A stretch of DNA of 7,343 nt, taken from NCBI GenBank assembly GCA_030590185.1, contig JAUUZB010000162.1, forward strand, positions 1 through 7,343, given 5' to 3'. Both the position numbers and the translations under genes were made by a program. Below are positions 6,382 to 7,343 of this stretch, one piece after another. The notes beneath the pieces are model-generated. The model did no database searches. It saw nothing but the letters and a program-made list of their open reading frames with translations, and was not told the origin of the DNA. This stretch comes from Deltaproteobacteria bacterium. GTDB lineage: Bacteria; Myxococcota; XYA12-FULL-58-9; JAUUZB01. Numbering within the stretch: position 1 is the stretch's first letter; every line of letters starts with the position of its first letter.

Positions 6382-7343
6382 TCACTCCCGGGGGATGTCG
6401 AAGCGCTCGCGATACGCAGCGAGCTGGCGGTCGATCTGCGCGGCCTCGAGCCCGAAGTCCTCGAGGCGGTAGCGGTGCCGGCCGTACTTGTCCTTGCGGT
6501 TCGCGGGAAGAGACCGACCCATGGCCTCCCGGGTGGCCGGGGTCAGGGGCTCGCCGAGGTGCTCGTAGACGCGACCGAGCTCCCGCAACGGATCGGCGAC
6601 CAGGTCGTAATAGGAGACGTCGATAATGCCGGCGTCGCCGCGACTCTCCCGGATCCTCGAGGCGCGGGTGATCAGCCGGACCTGCTTGCGCGACCAGTGA
6701 CGGCCAACCTCGTGGGGGTCGACGTCGTCGCTGAACACGCCCCGGGCGTGGGCGATCATGCTGCAGAACGACGCGACCACCTTGAGCGGGTCGCGGTGGG
6801 TCTGGATCAGGCGAGCGTCGGGGAAGACCTCGAACAGGGTGTCGAGCCACTCGAGGTGATGGGGTGACTTGAGCACCCAACGCCGGCCCGGCCGGTACCA
6901 CTGCATGAGCTGCAACAGGCGCTTCATGTAGCGGTAGGCCGGCGCCTGATCCTGGCGCTCGAGCCAGGTGGCGTAGGTCGGCACCCTCAGAATCGACTCG
7001 GCGACCGTGGAGAGGAACGAGTAGTCGAGGAGCAGCACGTCCTCCTCGGGCGAGCGGGCCTCGGCCGGATGCACGGCGAAAAAGTCCGGCGCCATGTAGG
7101 CGAGGCTGCGCTCGGCCAGCACCGCCTTGAGCATCCGCGGGTCGTGGCCACCCCAATGCCGCTTAGGCGACGGCACCGGAGCGAGGGCCTCCCAGGTCGG
7201 CAGGGATCGAATCCCTGGATCGACCGACAGGAGCCGATGCAGCAGGGTTGTGCCGGTACGCTGCAGGCTGGCGATCACGATCGGGGCGCGCACCAGCTGG
7301 TTCTCGATCTCCGGCTGCCGCGCCAGGGCCGCCTCGACCCGCA
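6382..7343 (-). CDS. Sulfotransferase family protein (PAPS-dependent type), 5' end outside window
   Basis: The frame is open from the TGA at 6382 to the right edge, giving 319 residues of the C-terminal part. The first visible residues, RVEAALARQPEIENQLVRAP, read as normal family sequence upstream of the nucleotide loop, so the true start is outside the window; the GTG at 7293 is internal. The 5'-phosphosulfate loop SLQRTGTT is at about residues 25-32 of the visible part (7269-7246). The 3'-phosphate region follows as WVLKSPHHLEWL and LIQTHRDPLKVVAS. The C-terminal PANRKDKYGRHRYRLEDFGL pattern is typical of the large bacterial Sulfotransfer_3 type. Such enzymes move sulfate from PAPS to hydroxyl or amino groups of small molecules, lipids or sugars; the acceptor cannot be told from sequence. 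Some family members may have lost transferase activity. It is the first visible gene of a same-strand group with the START protein and Hsp70-like ATPase. Confidence 0.93.
   Translation of the reverse strand, partial: RVEAALARQPEIENQLVRAPIVIASLQRTGTTLLHRLLSVDPGIRSLPTWEALAPVPSPKRHWGGHDPRMLKAVLAERSLAYMAPDFFAVHPAEARSPEEDVLLLDYSFLSTVAESILRVPTYATWLERQDQAPAYRYMKRLLQLMQWYRPGRRWVLKSPHHLEWLDTLFEVFPDARLIQTHRDPLKVVASFCSMIAHARGVFSDDVDPHEVGRHWSRKQVRLITRASRIRESRGDAGIIDVSYYDLVADPLRELGRVYEHLGEPLTPATREAMGRSLPANRKDKYGRHRYRLEDFGLEAAQIDRQLAAYRERFDIPRE

Noticed and set aside
7291..7293. GTG at 7293 as the start of the sulfotransferase
   Set aside because: The frame continues open to the window edge with family-like sequence, and starting at 7293 would leave only seven residues before the PAPS-binding loop region and remove the usual N-terminal helical part.

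Overview
This is a GC-rich bacterial chromosomal window with close gene packing, frequent GTG starts and overlapping genes. It contains eight protein-coding genes, two of them cut by the window edges, and no RNA gene, insertion sequence, phage gene or CRISPR array that I can see. The ferrochelatase has four internal cysteines in a 22-residue segment, the arrangement known from the Myxococcus xanthus enzyme. With the GC-rich coding style, this suggests a Myxococcota or other deltaproteobacterial-type organism. That assignment is an inference, not a proof.

Layout. Positions 1-2352 (minus strand) hold a two-gene membrane operon: a YqiJ-type OB-fold membrane protein followed by a YqiK-type flotillin, whose 3' end lies beyond the left edge. 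The YqiJ-like protein carries an unusual run of fourteen tetrapeptide repeats between its first and second membrane segments. Positions 2353-2510 are a divergent intergenic region with an inverted repeat and a possible sigma-54 type promoter. Positions 2511-4443 (plus strand) are a tightly overlapping three-gene operon: a small protein of unknown function (possibly SpoIIAA/STAS-like), ferrochelatase HemH, and a zinc-ribbon membrane protein. Positions 4477-7343 (minus strand, convergent with the previous operon) hold, in transcription order, a sulfotransferase cut by the right edge, an exported START-domain protein, and an Hsp70-type ATPase that consists of the nucleotide-binding domain alone.

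How the parts may work together. The flotillin and its OB-fold partner form a known pair that is thought to organise membrane microdomains. HemH completes protoheme synthesis, and the overlaps on both sides make translational coupling with its two unknown neighbours likely. The sulfotransferase and START protein could both act on lipids or other small hydrophobic molecules, but only their adjacency supports a link. The most notable points are the repeat-expanded YqiJ-like protein, the Fe-S type ferrochelatase in its coupled operon, and the Hsp70 domain that lacks a substrate-binding domain. No gene-free stretch exceeds about 160 bases.
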